A stretch of 64,000 bases of DNA from Nitrosospira briensis C-128 (lineage in GTDB: Bacteria > Pseudomonadota > Gammaproteobacteria > Burkholderiales > Nitrosomonadaceae): assembly GCF_000619905.2 (NCBI RefSeq), contig NZ_CP012371.1, positions 1,550,001 through 1,614,000 of the forward strand, in the 5' to 3' direction. Position numbers and translations under genes: made by a program. Under the pieces are notes generated by a model that was given only the letters and a program-made list of their open reading frames with translations, did not search any database and was not told where the DNA came from. Of this stretch, positions 1 through 9,000 are shown one piece after another. Numbering within the stretch: the first letter of the stretch is position 1; every line of letters begins with the position of its first letter.

Positions 1-227
1 ACATGACAAATCCATTACAGGGAAATGACGGGATAGCTGAAGCGATTGGACTAGAAACGAAGCGCCGCGGGCGGCGTATTGACGGTATTTACAAACCTGA
101 TCCTTGATCTCCCGGCACTGTTATGCTCCGCGGAGATTTCAACGCGTTTCCTCATCACAAAAGGATACCGAAGGTCAGGATCGTTGCCTCATAACCGAGG
201 TAACTTTGACCATGGAAAAGATGTGAC

Positions 228-506
228 TTATTCGGCATCGATCTGCTGTTTCAGATCAAATGGGTGCAGTATTTCGTGCAGTGTTCGCAGTTTTGACCTG
301 GTCTCTTCGGTTACACTCTCGTAATCCATGGCACGCTGATAAGGCGTTTCTGGTGTGTGGTACCCTTTACGATAGCGGCGCGCGCCGTGCTCCTTCTGCT
401 TGAGCTTCAGAGTGAGGCAGAAGGATTTCAGCCGGCCTGGCAGCCGATGGGTAACTGCTATGTCGAGATATTCAACAGGGAATTGATCAAGGAGGGATGC
501 CCTAAT
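228..506 (-). pseudogene. C-terminal remnant of an integrase-type transposase
   Basis: Reading the minus strand upward from a stop at 228-230 gives about 90 codons of a transposase tail. It contains FPVEYLDIAVTHRLPGRLK, GARRYRKGYHTPETPYQRAM and LHEILHPFDLKQQID. The pattern of an RLPGRLK segment, a GARxxRxYxTPxTPYQR segment and a closing NPFxLKxxI-like segment is typical of C-termini of transposases with an integrase (rve) core. No catalytic core is present and there is no start codon, so it is a dead fragment. Its 5' side stops just before the gene starting at 523. Confidence 0.6.
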
Positions 507-522
507 CGAACAGATAAAAACA

Positions 523-1470
523 ATGAGCGATGCACCTCATGCTGAATTAATGCGCTCTCTGGCGGGCGAACACCATGTCCTTGCCGGCTTGATTGGGACA
601 GCTCCGGTTCATTACGTCGATTTACCTGTTCACAGGAACATAGGTGACCTGCTGATCATGCTGGGCACGCTCCGCTTCTTCGCGCTCCATGAGTTGAAGA
701 TAAACCTCAAGGCGGCGTATTTTACCTACCGCCCAAGCTGGGCAAGAGCCGGGGATGTGATCGTATTCCAGGGCGGCGGTAATCTTGGCGATCTTTACGC
801 AGGACCGCAGCAGATGCGCCAACATGTGGTGGAGAAGCTACCGGGGAACAGGATAATTATCTTCCCTCAGACCATTCACTTCCGTTCCCCGGATGCGTAT
901 GCGCAATGCTGCAGGATTTTTGCAAAGCACCCCGATCTCCATATTTGTGTCAGGGACCATAAGTCATTTGAACTGGCGGTCCCCATGTCGCGGCATGTTT
1001 ATCTTCTCCCGGATATGGCGCACCAGTTATGGCCGATACAACAAGCCCGGCATTGCGAGGGCCATCGTCTCGCGCTATTGAGAGCTGATGCCGAGTCCGC
1101 AGGGAGCGAGGTTATCGATTTTGATATGCGTGCCGACTGGCGGGAGTTGGTCAGGCATAAAAATACCTGGATTCGGATGATGCGGGGAGTGCTGGCTGCC
1201 TTGCACCGGGTGCACCTCGACTCGGGTATCCTGTCCCTTGAGATGGACTTGTGGATCAAATACGCAACGAAGCTGGTTGGCGAGGCGATCGATCTTTTCA
1301 GCAGATTCGAGGTAGTTACGACTGACCGGTTGCATGCCCACATCTTGTCTTGTCTGATGGGGATTCCGAATACGGTCTTGAATAATTCTTATGGCAAGAA
1401 TTATTCTTATATCACTGCGTGGACCGGGTCGAGCAGTATCGTGGATTACCAAGCGAAAAGCGTTGAATAA
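523..1470 (+). CDS. Polysaccharide pyruvyl transferase family protein
   Basis: The 315-residue product resembles the polysaccharide pyruvyl transferase family (PF04230), which adds pyruvate ketals to sugars of exopolysaccharides and other cell-surface glycans. Visible hallmarks are the N-terminal HRNIGDLLIMLG segment, GGGNLGDLY around residue 85, IIIFPQTIHF, a CVRDHKSFEL segment, and near the C-terminus TTDRLHAHILSCLMGIP followed by NSYGKN. There is no signal peptide or membrane span, so it is probably cytoplasmic. No Shine-Dalgarno sequence precedes ATG 523; an in-frame ATG at 550 is an alternative start. The next gene on the same strand is a PP-loop protein, and the two may be co-transcribed. 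The family call is fairly secure; the acceptor sugar is unknown. Confidence 0.8.
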   Translation: MSDAPHAELMRSLAGEHHVLAGLIGTAPVHYVDLPVHRNIGDLLIMLGTLRFFALHELKINLKAAYFTYRPSWARAGDVIVFQGGGNLGDLYAGPQQMRQHVVEKLPGNRIIIFPQTIHFRSPDAYAQCCRIFAKHPDLHICVRDHKSFELAVPMSRHVYLLPDMAHQLWPIQQARHCEGHRLALLRADAESAGSEVIDFDMRADWRELVRHKNTWIRMMRGVLAALHRVHLDSGILSLEMDLWIKYATKLVGEAIDLFSRFEVVTTDRLHAHILSCLMGIPNTVLNNSYGKNYSYITAWTGSSSIVDYQAKSVE

Positions 1471-1502
1471 AATCGAAGAATAATCCTCCTTCGGAAGAGG
1501 AA

Positions 1503-1518
1503 TGACGGCAAGCCGTCA
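1503..1518. other. Short perfect hairpin between two genes
   Basis: TGACGGC-AA-GCCGTCA forms a perfect 7-bp stem with a 2-base loop in the 78-bp gap after the pyruvyl transferase-like gene. There is no T-run after it, so it is not a convincing intrinsic terminator. It may be an RNA processing or stability element, or a chance palindrome. Confidence 0.3.
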
Positions 1519-1548
1519 GGAGAGTGAGCTGTCTCATCCAACTTCACG

Positions 1549-2709
1549 ATGCTTGCGTGCGTCCGCTCAATTCTCTTGGTAACAACCCCTATTATTATGC
1601 CCAAGCCAAAATTGCGTGATCAGATAGCTCGTTTTCTCGACATCCCCGTTCATATGCCAGGGGTTATAAAGCACGGTAATGATTTATGCACCAGGATCGA
1701 CGGTAATTTTCTGCATATCCGAAGTAAACGCACGAAACTTGTTCTATCCCCGGAGGCACTGGGTACTGCTTTCCTGCTGCCTACTGTCGCGATGGGCAGA
1801 CGTCTTGTCGGGGAATCGTGCGATCCGGTATGGCTGGAGAACACGCAACGCATACTTGATCAGGTAAATGCGTGGTGGGATTATGGGGCAGTTCAGCCTG
1901 ACTTTGCACCCGGTAATCCTGGTCGGCCAAACCAAGGTGTCGGGCTGGCGTTTAGCTTAGGAGTTGATTCATTTTATTCCTGCTTTTTTGCCGATCCAGC
2001 ACCCGATCTTTTAATTCTGGCTTCCGGATTTGATATCCCGCTAGAAAGAAAAGATATCCTTGCATCCATGTGTAATTCTCTAGCCACAGTAGCCGAGGCA
2101 ACGGGTAAAGATTGGACAATGATTGAGACTGATCTCAGAAGGCATCGTCTTTTTCGGAGATTATCCTGGGAATTCTCCCATGGGGGTGCGGTTGCATTTT
2201 TAGGGCACCTCCTGCAAGAACGCATCGGTTCCTTGCTTATTTCATCGAGCTTTGACCAGGATCATCTGGGTCCCTGGGGTTCGCACCCTGAGCTCGATCC
2301 TTGCTGGTCCTCCAGCCGACTTTCGGTCAAAAGCATAGGACATGAGGTTTCTCGATCAGAAAAGATAAAGCGGTTGGTGAATCATACTATTGCCAAACCA
2401 CTTCTGAAGCGCCATCTACGCGTATGCTGGGAACACCCGACATCACTTGGTAACTGCGGTTATTGCCGTAAATGCGTCCTGCTGCGCATGACCTTGAGTT
2501 GGCATGCCCCTGATTTCAAGCTCGATACTTTGCCGGAAAATATACCGCTGGTTCAAGCTATTGAGGCTTTGCCCCCAATAACGGATGATTTATCACTTAA
2601 TTTTCGAAGGGAGCTGGTGGGACATCTTGATCCGCCTGTTGATAGAGCATTACGTAAGCTGATTCAGCGGTCAGAAGAAATCATTAACCGTGATACAGCA
2701 GATGCTTGA
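1549..2709 (+). CDS. PP-loop (QueC/ATP pyrophosphatase-like) protein of unknown substrate
   Basis: The 386-residue protein carries a PP-loop-like motif, FSLGVDSFYS around residue 140, matching the SGGxDS signature of ATP pyrophosphatases that adenylate their substrates. Near residues 297-313 it has Cys, nine residues, then CGYCRKC. This spacing resembles the zinc-binding cysteines of 7-cyano-7-deazaguanine synthase (QueC). It is much longer than QueC (about 230 residues), and its first 110 residues are not recognised. I infer an adenylating enzyme of the N-type ATPase superfamily, not queuosine synthesis itself. It sits 78 bp after a polysaccharide pyruvyl transferase-like gene, so a role in modifying a secreted or surface molecule is possible. 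ATG 1597 (start MPKPKLRDQ) is an alternative start; neither start has a clear ribosome binding site. Confidence 0.6.
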   Translation: MLACVRSILLVTTPIIMPKPKLRDQIARFLDIPVHMPGVIKHGNDLCTRIDGNFLHIRSKRTKLVLSPEALGTAFLLPTVAMGRRLVGESCDPVWLENTQRILDQVNAWWDYGAVQPDFAPGNPGRPNQGVGLAFSLGVDSFYSCFFADPAPDLLILASGFDIPLERKDILASMCNSLATVAEATGKDWTMIETDLRRHRLFRRLSWEFSHGGAVAFLGHLLQERIGSLLISSSFDQDHLGPWGSHPELDPCWSSSRLSVKSIGHEVSRSEKIKRLVNHTIAKPLLKRHLRVCWEHPTSLGNCGYCRKCVLLRMTLSWHAPDFKLDTLPENIPLVQAIEALPPITDDLSLNFRRELVGHLDPPVDRALRKLIQRSEEIINRDTADA

Positions 2710-3068
2710 AAGCTTTCCGGCATTGCGATCAATCGAGGCAGGCAGGTCTGTATTGTTGCGATTGTCCCGAGCCGCATAGGTTTACAAATCGCAGGTTCCC
2801 GGAAATTGCTCATCCACATCAGCAAGCCTGCTGTCACCCGTGCATTATGACTATAGAAAACGGCAACGAATTCATTTTCAAAATCATGGATAGGGTAAAT
2901 GGGTATGGCTCTGGGTCGTCCCAGTCCACCTTTCGGCGGGCGTAAGCCAATTCAGATTTATGCATTAAAACCGCAATCAACCCTATCGCCGACCTATTCT
3001 TGAGTACTTGCGAACTTGCTGCCCTATTGCAGAAGTTTGGGGTAGAAAAACAGCAGACATGGAGCGAC
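2710..3068. other. Gene-free stretch upstream of the mutagenesis operon
   Basis: About 360 bp with no gene I can support. A reading frame in phase with the following repressor runs through its right part, but it crosses the promoter and operator and is judged not to be translated. Confidence 0.5.
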
Positions 3069-3119
3069 TTGAATAGAGAACGATTGTTCTCTATAATGAG
3101 ATCAATCGTTCTCTATTCA
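3069..3119 (+). promoter_or_regulatory. Promoter with overlapping LexA-type operator (lexA-imuA-imuB-dnaE2)
   Basis: TTGAAT (3069-3074) and TATAAT (3092-3097) are separated by 17 bp, a near-consensus sigma-70 promoter. The spacer is filled by a palindrome at 3073-3094: arms ATAGAGAAC and GTTCTCTAT around GATT. Its core is GAAC-N4-GTTC, the form known for LexA boxes of Gram-positive bacteria, not the CTGT-N8-ACAG box of E. coli. In addition, 17 bases at 3070-3086 are repeated as a perfect inverted copy at 3103-3119, which overlaps the expected transcription start. Operator function is inferred; a repressor bound here would block RNA polymerase. The first gene is the LexA-like repressor, so autoregulation is expected. 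Confidence 0.8.
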
Positions 3120-3128
3120 GCTCTCGCC

Positions 3129-3755
3129 ATGCAGCAACTCGACATTTCTTCTTATCTTGGCAAGCTTCAGGATTACTACGTCCGGGAAAGAATCATTCCC
3201 TCGACAACTCAATTATCTGTGCTATGGAACGGAAAGGCCCGTTCCTGGACACACCGGATCGTCCAGCGTTTAAAAGAAGAGGGTTTTCTGGAAAATGGTC
3301 CGGGCGGAAGATTGCGCCCGGGGCCACGCTTTTTCGAGCGAGCGGTCGGGCATACGGTCCGTGCAGGGTTGCCTCAAGAGGCTCCCGACGTTCAGCCTGA
3401 ATTATTGCGTATAGATGATTATCTTATCGAAAAGCCTTCTCAAACCATCCTGTTTCCCGTCAAGGGCGATTCGATGATCGATCTGGGAATACTCGAGGGC
3501 GACATGGTGGTTATTGAACGCAGCAATTCAGCTTCACTTGGCCAGGTCGTATTGGCTATCGTGGACAACGAATTCACCCTCAAGGTCCTGGCCAGGGACA
3601 AGGAAGGCTATTACCTGGAAGCGCGCAATGATAGGCGAAGCAAGGAGTACCTGCCTATCCGGCCCGAGCAGAAACTGGAAATCTACGGGTTTTATGTTGG
3701 CCTGTTTCGAAAAGCCCCCGCTGCCGGAAACCACCTCGGTCCCAGCCGTGGTTAA
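3129..3755 (+). CDS. lexA: LexA-like SOS repressor (LexA2 type)
   Basis: The product (208 residues from ATG 3129) has an N-terminal winged-helix-like DNA-binding part and a C-terminal S24 self-cleaving peptidase. The cleavage site is Ala79-Gly80 in VRAGLPQ. The catalytic dyad is Ser115 in KGDSM and Lys152 in TLKVL; their spacing of 37 equals that of E. coli LexA (119/156). The open frame extends upstream to a TTG at 3000, but that part contains the promoter and operator, so the start is placed downstream of them. No clear Shine-Dalgarno sequence is present. It is the first gene of a cassette with imuA, imuB and dnaE2 and very probably represses it. The DNA-binding half differs from classical LexA, as in other LexA2 proteins linked to such cassettes. 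A second, classical lexA elsewhere in the genome is possible. Confidence 0.85.
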   Translation: MQQLDISSYLGKLQDYYVRERIIPSTTQLSVLWNGKARSWTHRIVQRLKEEGFLENGPGGRLRPGPRFFERAVGHTVRAGLPQEAPDVQPELLRIDDYLIEKPSQTILFPVKGDSMIDLGILEGDMVVIERSNSASLGQVVLAIVDNEFTLKVLARDKEGYYLEARNDRRSKEYLPIRPEQKLEIYGFYVGLFRKAPAAGNHLGPSRG

Positions 3756-3767
3756 TGGAACTTCACC

Positions 3768-4496
3768 ATGTCGATGCTTGCTTCCTCACCCTCTGCGCCG
3801 CTATCGCTTTTGCAAATCGAAGCTCGATTCAAAAACAGGATATGGAGGGGCGATCCATCAGGATCTTCGAGTGATCCATCGGGATCTTCAGCGGATCCGG
3901 TTGTTTCCAGTGGTTTCAGCGAACTGGATAAAGCTTTGCCCGGAGGGGGATGGCCTGTTCACAATCTGACGGAATTGCTGCTACCGGCAGAAGGGCTGGG
4001 AGAAATCAGATTATTGGGTCGACCGCTTGAGCAGATCACCGGAGACGGGAGAAATATTCTATTGGTGGGTCCGCCTTATATTCCTTATATGCATGCGTGG
4101 GAGAACCTGCATATTGATAGTCGGCGTATTGTAATTGCCAGAGTCGACAAACCGGCCGAGCGATTATGGGTACTTGAACAAGGGATCAAAAGCGCCGCTT
4201 TCGGAGCTGTTATCGGCTGGCTGCCCGAATCCAGCCTGCAAACGACGCGCAGATTACAGGTCATCGCGCGAACTGTTGCCAGCCTGGTTTTCTTGTTCAG
4301 GCCGGTGAGCGCGCAATTCGAATCCTCCGCGGCCCCACTTAGAATATGGCTCGGTCCGGTAGCGCAGCATACGCTTTCTGTGCGCCTGCTGAAACGGCGG
4401 GGTGCTCCGACTGTCCTGCCCATTTACATTGTCCTCCCTCAGATAAAGCCCTTCTCCAGCTCCGCTGTATCCGGATCTGCTTTAGTCCATTGTTGA
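3768..4496 (+). CDS. imuA: Translesion synthesis accessory protein ImuA
   Basis: This 242-residue protein is a RecA-fold relative that works with ImuB and DnaE2 in damage-induced mutagenesis. Recognisable segments are GFSELDKALPGGGWPVHNLTE, a LLPAEGLGEIRLL stretch, ILLVGPPYIPYMHAW and RRIVIARVDKPAERLWVLEQ (position of the RecA core), then a basic C-terminal RLLKRRG segment. The Walker A loop is not conserved, as usual for ImuA. An insertion near residues 28-43 is made of two 21-bp DNA repeats encoding DPSGSSS and DPSGSSA, a local duplication. It follows lexA by 12 bp and precedes imuB by 13 bp, so the four genes form one operon. Confidence 0.85.
   Translation: MSMLASSPSAPLSLLQIEARFKNRIWRGDPSGSSSDPSGSSADPVVSSGFSELDKALPGGGWPVHNLTELLLPAEGLGEIRLLGRPLEQITGDGRNILLVGPPYIPYMHAWENLHIDSRRIVIARVDKPAERLWVLEQGIKSAAFGAVIGWLPESSLQTTRRLQVIARTVASLVFLFRPVSAQFESSAAPLRIWLGPVAQHTLSVRLLKRRGAPTVLPIYIVLPQIKPFSSSAVSGSALVHC
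3852..3893 (+). repeat. Two 21-bp tandem repeats inside imuA
   Basis: Copies at 3852-3872 and 3873-3893 each begin GATCCATC and differ at a few bases; a further GATCC follows. They encode DPSGSSS-DPSGSSA-DP, a flexible linker near the ImuA N-terminus. The repeat is in frame, so it does not break the gene. Confidence 0.8.
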
Positions 4497-4509
4497 GTCT
4501 TGGATCAAA

Positions 4510-6012
4510 ATGTTGTGGATCGCTCTACATTGTCCAACATTATCGCTCGACTGGATTGAACGCCGGTTTCCTGCCGCACTGATCCCCGCAATGGCGGTAA
4601 CTATTCGCAAGGGTAATCAGGCTTATATCCGGCAAGCCAATAAGCCGGCGCAACAATGGGGAGTAACGGCTCATCAACCCTTGGCAAGCGCCCTGTCTCT
4701 TTTTCCCGACCTGGTGGTATTGGAGCATGACCCGAATGAAGAAATGAAAGCGTTGCAGGAAGCTGCATATGCCGCTTTGCGTTTCACTCCCAATATTGTG
4801 CTGCAATGCAGCGGCCTGATCGCGGAGGTTTCCGGAAGCCTGAAGCTGTTTGGCGGCCTGAAAAAATTGTGCCGATTACTCAACCGGGCAGTGACTGCAC
4901 AAGGCTTGCAACTCTGCGTGGGCGCAGCTCCCACTGCAAAAGGAGCATGGCTTCTCGCACAGTCCACGCCACCGCACACCGTCATCAATGGCGCGGGGGC
5001 TAAATTCCACTTATTGCTCGACTTCCTGCCCGTCAGTTTGCTGGAGTCGGCCCAGGCTCATCTTGAAGTCATTCGCGGCATAGGCTGCAAAACGCTGGCT
5101 GATTTACGGCGATTGCCACGTGGAGGAATGGCGCGTCGATTTGGCACGGGTCTTCTGATGGAACTGGATCAGGCTTACGGCGACTCGCCAGACCCTCAAA
5201 AATGGTTTGAAGCACCGGAATATTTCCAGCGAAAGATGGAATTAATGGCGCAAGTTGAAAATGCCGGCATGTTGCTGCTTCCCGTACAGCGGATGATCGA
5301 GCAAATGTGCGGCTGGCTGGCTTCACGCTATACGGCGGTTTCAGCGTTCTCGCTCATTCTGCACCATGAATATTCTCTCCGGCAGCCACATCGATCCACG
5401 CCCATAAACATACGGCTTTCCGAGCAAAGTAATGATCCCGGTCATTTAATGATTTTGCTCCGTGAACGCCTGGAGCGTACAAAACTGATGGTTCCGGTTT
5501 GCGGATTGGAGCTGATAGCGGACGAAATAACAACGGGAATGGAGGCCAATCTGGAACTGTTCCCGACCGCGCAATCGGAAGCGACTTCATTGAGCCGGTT
5601 TATTGAAAAACTTTCCTCCCGCCTGGGGCCGCAAGCCATCACGAGTCTGCAAGCTGTCTCTGACTATCGGCCGGAGTGCAGCCAAAGATTCAATGCTTCA
5701 GGAATAGGTGGATTTTCATGCCGTGGAATGCATCGGGACAGAATTTCATCGGAATTAATTCGTCCCGCCTGGTTAATGGAAACACCGCTGAAACTGAAGC
5801 TGCAACGTCAGCGGCCGGTTTACGGGTCGCTATTGAAATTAATTTCAGGACCGGAACGAATCGAGGCAGGCTGGTGGGACGATGGCGCGATCACACGCGA
5901 CTATTTTATTGCGGAAAATAATCTTGGCCAATTGTTATGGATTTACTGCGAGCACAACTCGACAGGAGACAATAAGAAAAAAGACTGGTATTTGCAGGGG
6001 CTGTTTGGATAG
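4510..6012 (+). CDS. imuB: Y-family polymerase-like protein ImuB
   Basis: The 500-residue product is ImuB, a DinB/Y-family relative that has lost polymerase activity and links DnaE2 to the beta clamp. The palm begins WIALHCPTLSLDWIER. Where active Y-family enzymes have an acidic SxDE motif, this protein has EVSGSLKLFGGL, so the catalytic acids are absent, as known for ImuB. A helix-hairpin-helix region follows (VIRGIGCKTLADLRRLPRGG, residues 184-203), then the little-finger region and a C-terminal part with YGSLLKLISGPERIEAGWWD. It lies between imuA and dnaE2 in the same operon. The ribosome binding site is weak. Confidence 0.9.
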   Translation: MLWIALHCPTLSLDWIERRFPAALIPAMAVTIRKGNQAYIRQANKPAQQWGVTAHQPLASALSLFPDLVVLEHDPNEEMKALQEAAYAALRFTPNIVLQCSGLIAEVSGSLKLFGGLKKLCRLLNRAVTAQGLQLCVGAAPTAKGAWLLAQSTPPHTVINGAGAKFHLLLDFLPVSLLESAQAHLEVIRGIGCKTLADLRRLPRGGMARRFGTGLLMELDQAYGDSPDPQKWFEAPEYFQRKMELMAQVENAGMLLLPVQRMIEQMCGWLASRYTAVSAFSLILHHEYSLRQPHRSTPINIRLSEQSNDPGHLMILLRERLERTKLMVPVCGLELIADEITTGMEANLELFPTAQSEATSLSRFIEKLSSRLGPQAITSLQAVSDYRPECSQRFNASGIGGFSCRGMHRDRISSELIRPAWLMETPLKLKLQRQRPVYGSLLKLISGPERIEAGWWDDGAITRDYFIAENNLGQLLWIYCEHNSTGDNKKKDWYLQGLFG

Positions 6013-6056
6013 ATCGATTTTGCCTCCATCCGGGGCATTCTGAGTTATTTCTGAAC

Positions 6057-9000
6057 ATGTATTCTTTCCCTCCTCCCTACGCTGAACTGCACTGCTGCTC
6101 CAGTTTCAGCTTTCTGAAAGGTGCTTCCTTTCCGGAAGAGCTGGTTGAACGCGCGGCAAGCCTGGGCTATAGCGCACTGGCCATAACGGATGAGTGTTCC
6201 ATGGCGGGGGTGGTGCGAGCCCATTCCGAAGCAAAAAAAACCGGCCTCCCTCTTCTGATCGGAAGCCAATTTATCCTGGAGGATGGACTGCGGTTGGTCT
6301 GCCTGGCCATGAATCGGGAAGGCTACGGCAATCTATGCGAACTGATAACGCTGGCAAGACAGCGTGACAAGAAAGAGGCTTATCGTATAAGCCGCGCGGA
6401 TTTTGAAAGCTGTCCTGATGCGCCTCATCTTGCCCTGTTGCGAGATTGTCTGATTTTATTGATTCCTCGTTCTACTCAAACAGAAACCTGTCTGGTAAAT
6501 GACATGCGCTGGGCACTGTCGCTATTTCCTGGCCGCTGCTGGGCTGCTGTCGAGCTATTGCTTCATGCCGGCGAGGATCACCTGCTCGAACGAATACGGC
6601 AGGCTGCGGCTATCACAAGGATACCGCTCGTGGCCGCCGGCGATATCACCATGCATGACGGTTCTCGCAAACCTCTTCACGATACGATGACGGCCATTCG
6701 TATCGGCAAGCCGCTTTCCGAATGCGGCTATTCTCTCCAGCCTAATGCGGAACAGCATCTGCGTACAAGATTGCAATTGACAGAAATCTATTCGCCGCAG
6801 CTCTTGCAGGAGACTGTTTCGATTGCAGCGCGTTGTACTTTCTCGCTGGACGAGTTGCGCTATGAATATCCTGATGAATCAGCAGGAACTGGCGAGACCT
6901 ATGCCGCCTATCTGCGACGCATGGTTGAGGAGGGCATGGCAAGACGGTTTCCCGAAGGCGCCTCGGTCAAAGTCAGGAAACAGGTCGAATATGAATTGAA
7001 GCTGATCGCCGATCTGAACTACGAGCCCTATTTCCTGACGGTATTCGATATCGTAAAGTTCGCCCGGTCGCGCGGCATTCTCTGCCAGGGACGCGGATCG
7101 GCGGCCAATTCGGCGGTCTGCTATTGCCTGGGTATTACCGAGATTGATCCGGAACGCAGCAGCCTGCTATTTGAACGGTTTATTTCTAAAGAACGTAATG
7201 AGCCCCCCGATATCGATGTCGATTTCGAACATCAACGCCGGGAAGAGGTCATTCAACATATCTATCAGAAGTATGGTCAGGACCGTGCGGCGATAGCGGC
7301 AACGGTAATCACATACCGTACCCGCTCGGCGGTCCAGGACATTGGCAAAGCGCTGGGGCTCGATATCGAACGCATCAAACGGTTATCCGGTTCTTTTGCC
7401 TGGTGGGACAAGACCTCGGATATTTCTACGCGGCTCATTGAAAACGGCTTCGATCCCGATAGTCCCGTCATCCGGAAGCTGATTCAGCTGATCCCAGCCT
7501 TATATGGGTTTCCACGCCATTTATCGCAGCATGTAGGCGGTTTTGTCATTACCTGCGACAAGCTGTGCCGCATTGTCCCGATCGAGAATGCCGCCATGCC
7601 GGATCGCCGCATTATCCAATGGGATAAGGACGATCTTGCAGCGGTAGGGCTGATGAAAATCGATGTGCTCGCACTGGGTATGCTATCGGCCATCCGCCGC
7701 ACGCTCGATCTGGTTTCCATACAGCACGGCAAGCCATTCCAGATGCAGGATATCCCGGCGGAAGATGAAACCACCTTCGACATGATCTGCAAAGCCGACA
7801 CCATCGGTGTTTTCCAGATCGAATCCCGAGCACAGATGTCCATGCTGCCGCGCTTGAGGCCGCGGAATTTCTATGATCTGGTGATAGAGGTCGGCATCGT
7901 TCGTCCGGGGCCGATTCAGGGAGGCATGGTGCATCCCTACTTACGGCGCCGTCAAGGGCTGGAACCGGTGAGCTATCCAAGCGAGGAAGTCAAAACCGCT
8001 TTGAAGCGAACCTATGGCGTTCCGATTTTCCAGGAACAGGTGATGCAACTGGCAGTGCTGGCCGCCGGCTTTACTCCAGGCGAGGCAGACCAGTTGCGAC
8101 GTTCCATGGCCGCCTGGAAAAGAAAAGGGGAGCTCGGTTCTTTCCATAAGAAATTAATCGAGGGAATGACCAGCCGAGGCTACACCCTCGATTTTGCTGA
8201 ACGGATCTTCCGCCAAATCCAGGGTTTTGGCGAATATGGGTTTCCGGAATCTCATGCCGCAAGCTTTGCGTTGCTGGTTTATGTATCGGCCTGGCTTAAA
8301 TGCCACGAGCCCGCTGCCTTCCTGTGCGCCATGCTGAACAGCTTGCCCATGGGTTTTTATAGCGCATCGCAACTGATCCAGGATGCGCAGCGGCATGGCG
8401 TTCAAGTCAGGCCTGTGGACGTGACAATCAGTGACTGGGATTGCACGCTTGAAGAACAGATGGATAAATCTTTTCAGCTTGCTGTCCGGCTGGGCCTGAG
8501 CAGGGCGAAAGGGATCGGCATTAAAGCTGCCCGGCATATCGTTGAGGCAAGAAAAATCTCACCATTTGAAAATACGGGCGATTTGGCAAGCCGCGCATCC
8601 TTGAATAGCGCTGAGATGCGCTCCCTCGCCCGCTCCGATGCGCTGTGCGCGCTGTCGGGTCATCGGCGGCAGGCTTTATGGGCGGTTGCATCTCACATAA
8701 AACAACTGGATCTGATGCGAGACGTCCCCGTGAAGGAGACGCTGCCCAACATTGCCGCTGCGCGTGAAGGAGAGGAAATCACGGCTGACTACGCCAGCAC
8801 GGAACTCACTTTGCGCAGACACCCCCTTGCCCTGTTGCGGCCAAAATTGACCAGGATGAATTTAAATTCGGCAATGGAGCTGGACAATTACCCAACGGGG
8901 CGGCTGGTGCGAACCACCGGTATCGTAACCTGCCGTCAGCGTCCTGGAACGGCAAGCGGCGTGGTCTTTGTTACGCTCGAAGATGAGACCGGGATAACGA

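Noticed and set aside
2706-2945. 79-codon frame overlapping the end of the PP-loop gene
   Set aside because: Composition is unlike a protein, and it has no similarity to any family I know.
3000-3128. Longer N-terminus of the LexA-like repressor from TTG 3000
   Set aside because: The added codons span the promoter, the operator and the likely transcription start, so they cannot be translated from that promoter.
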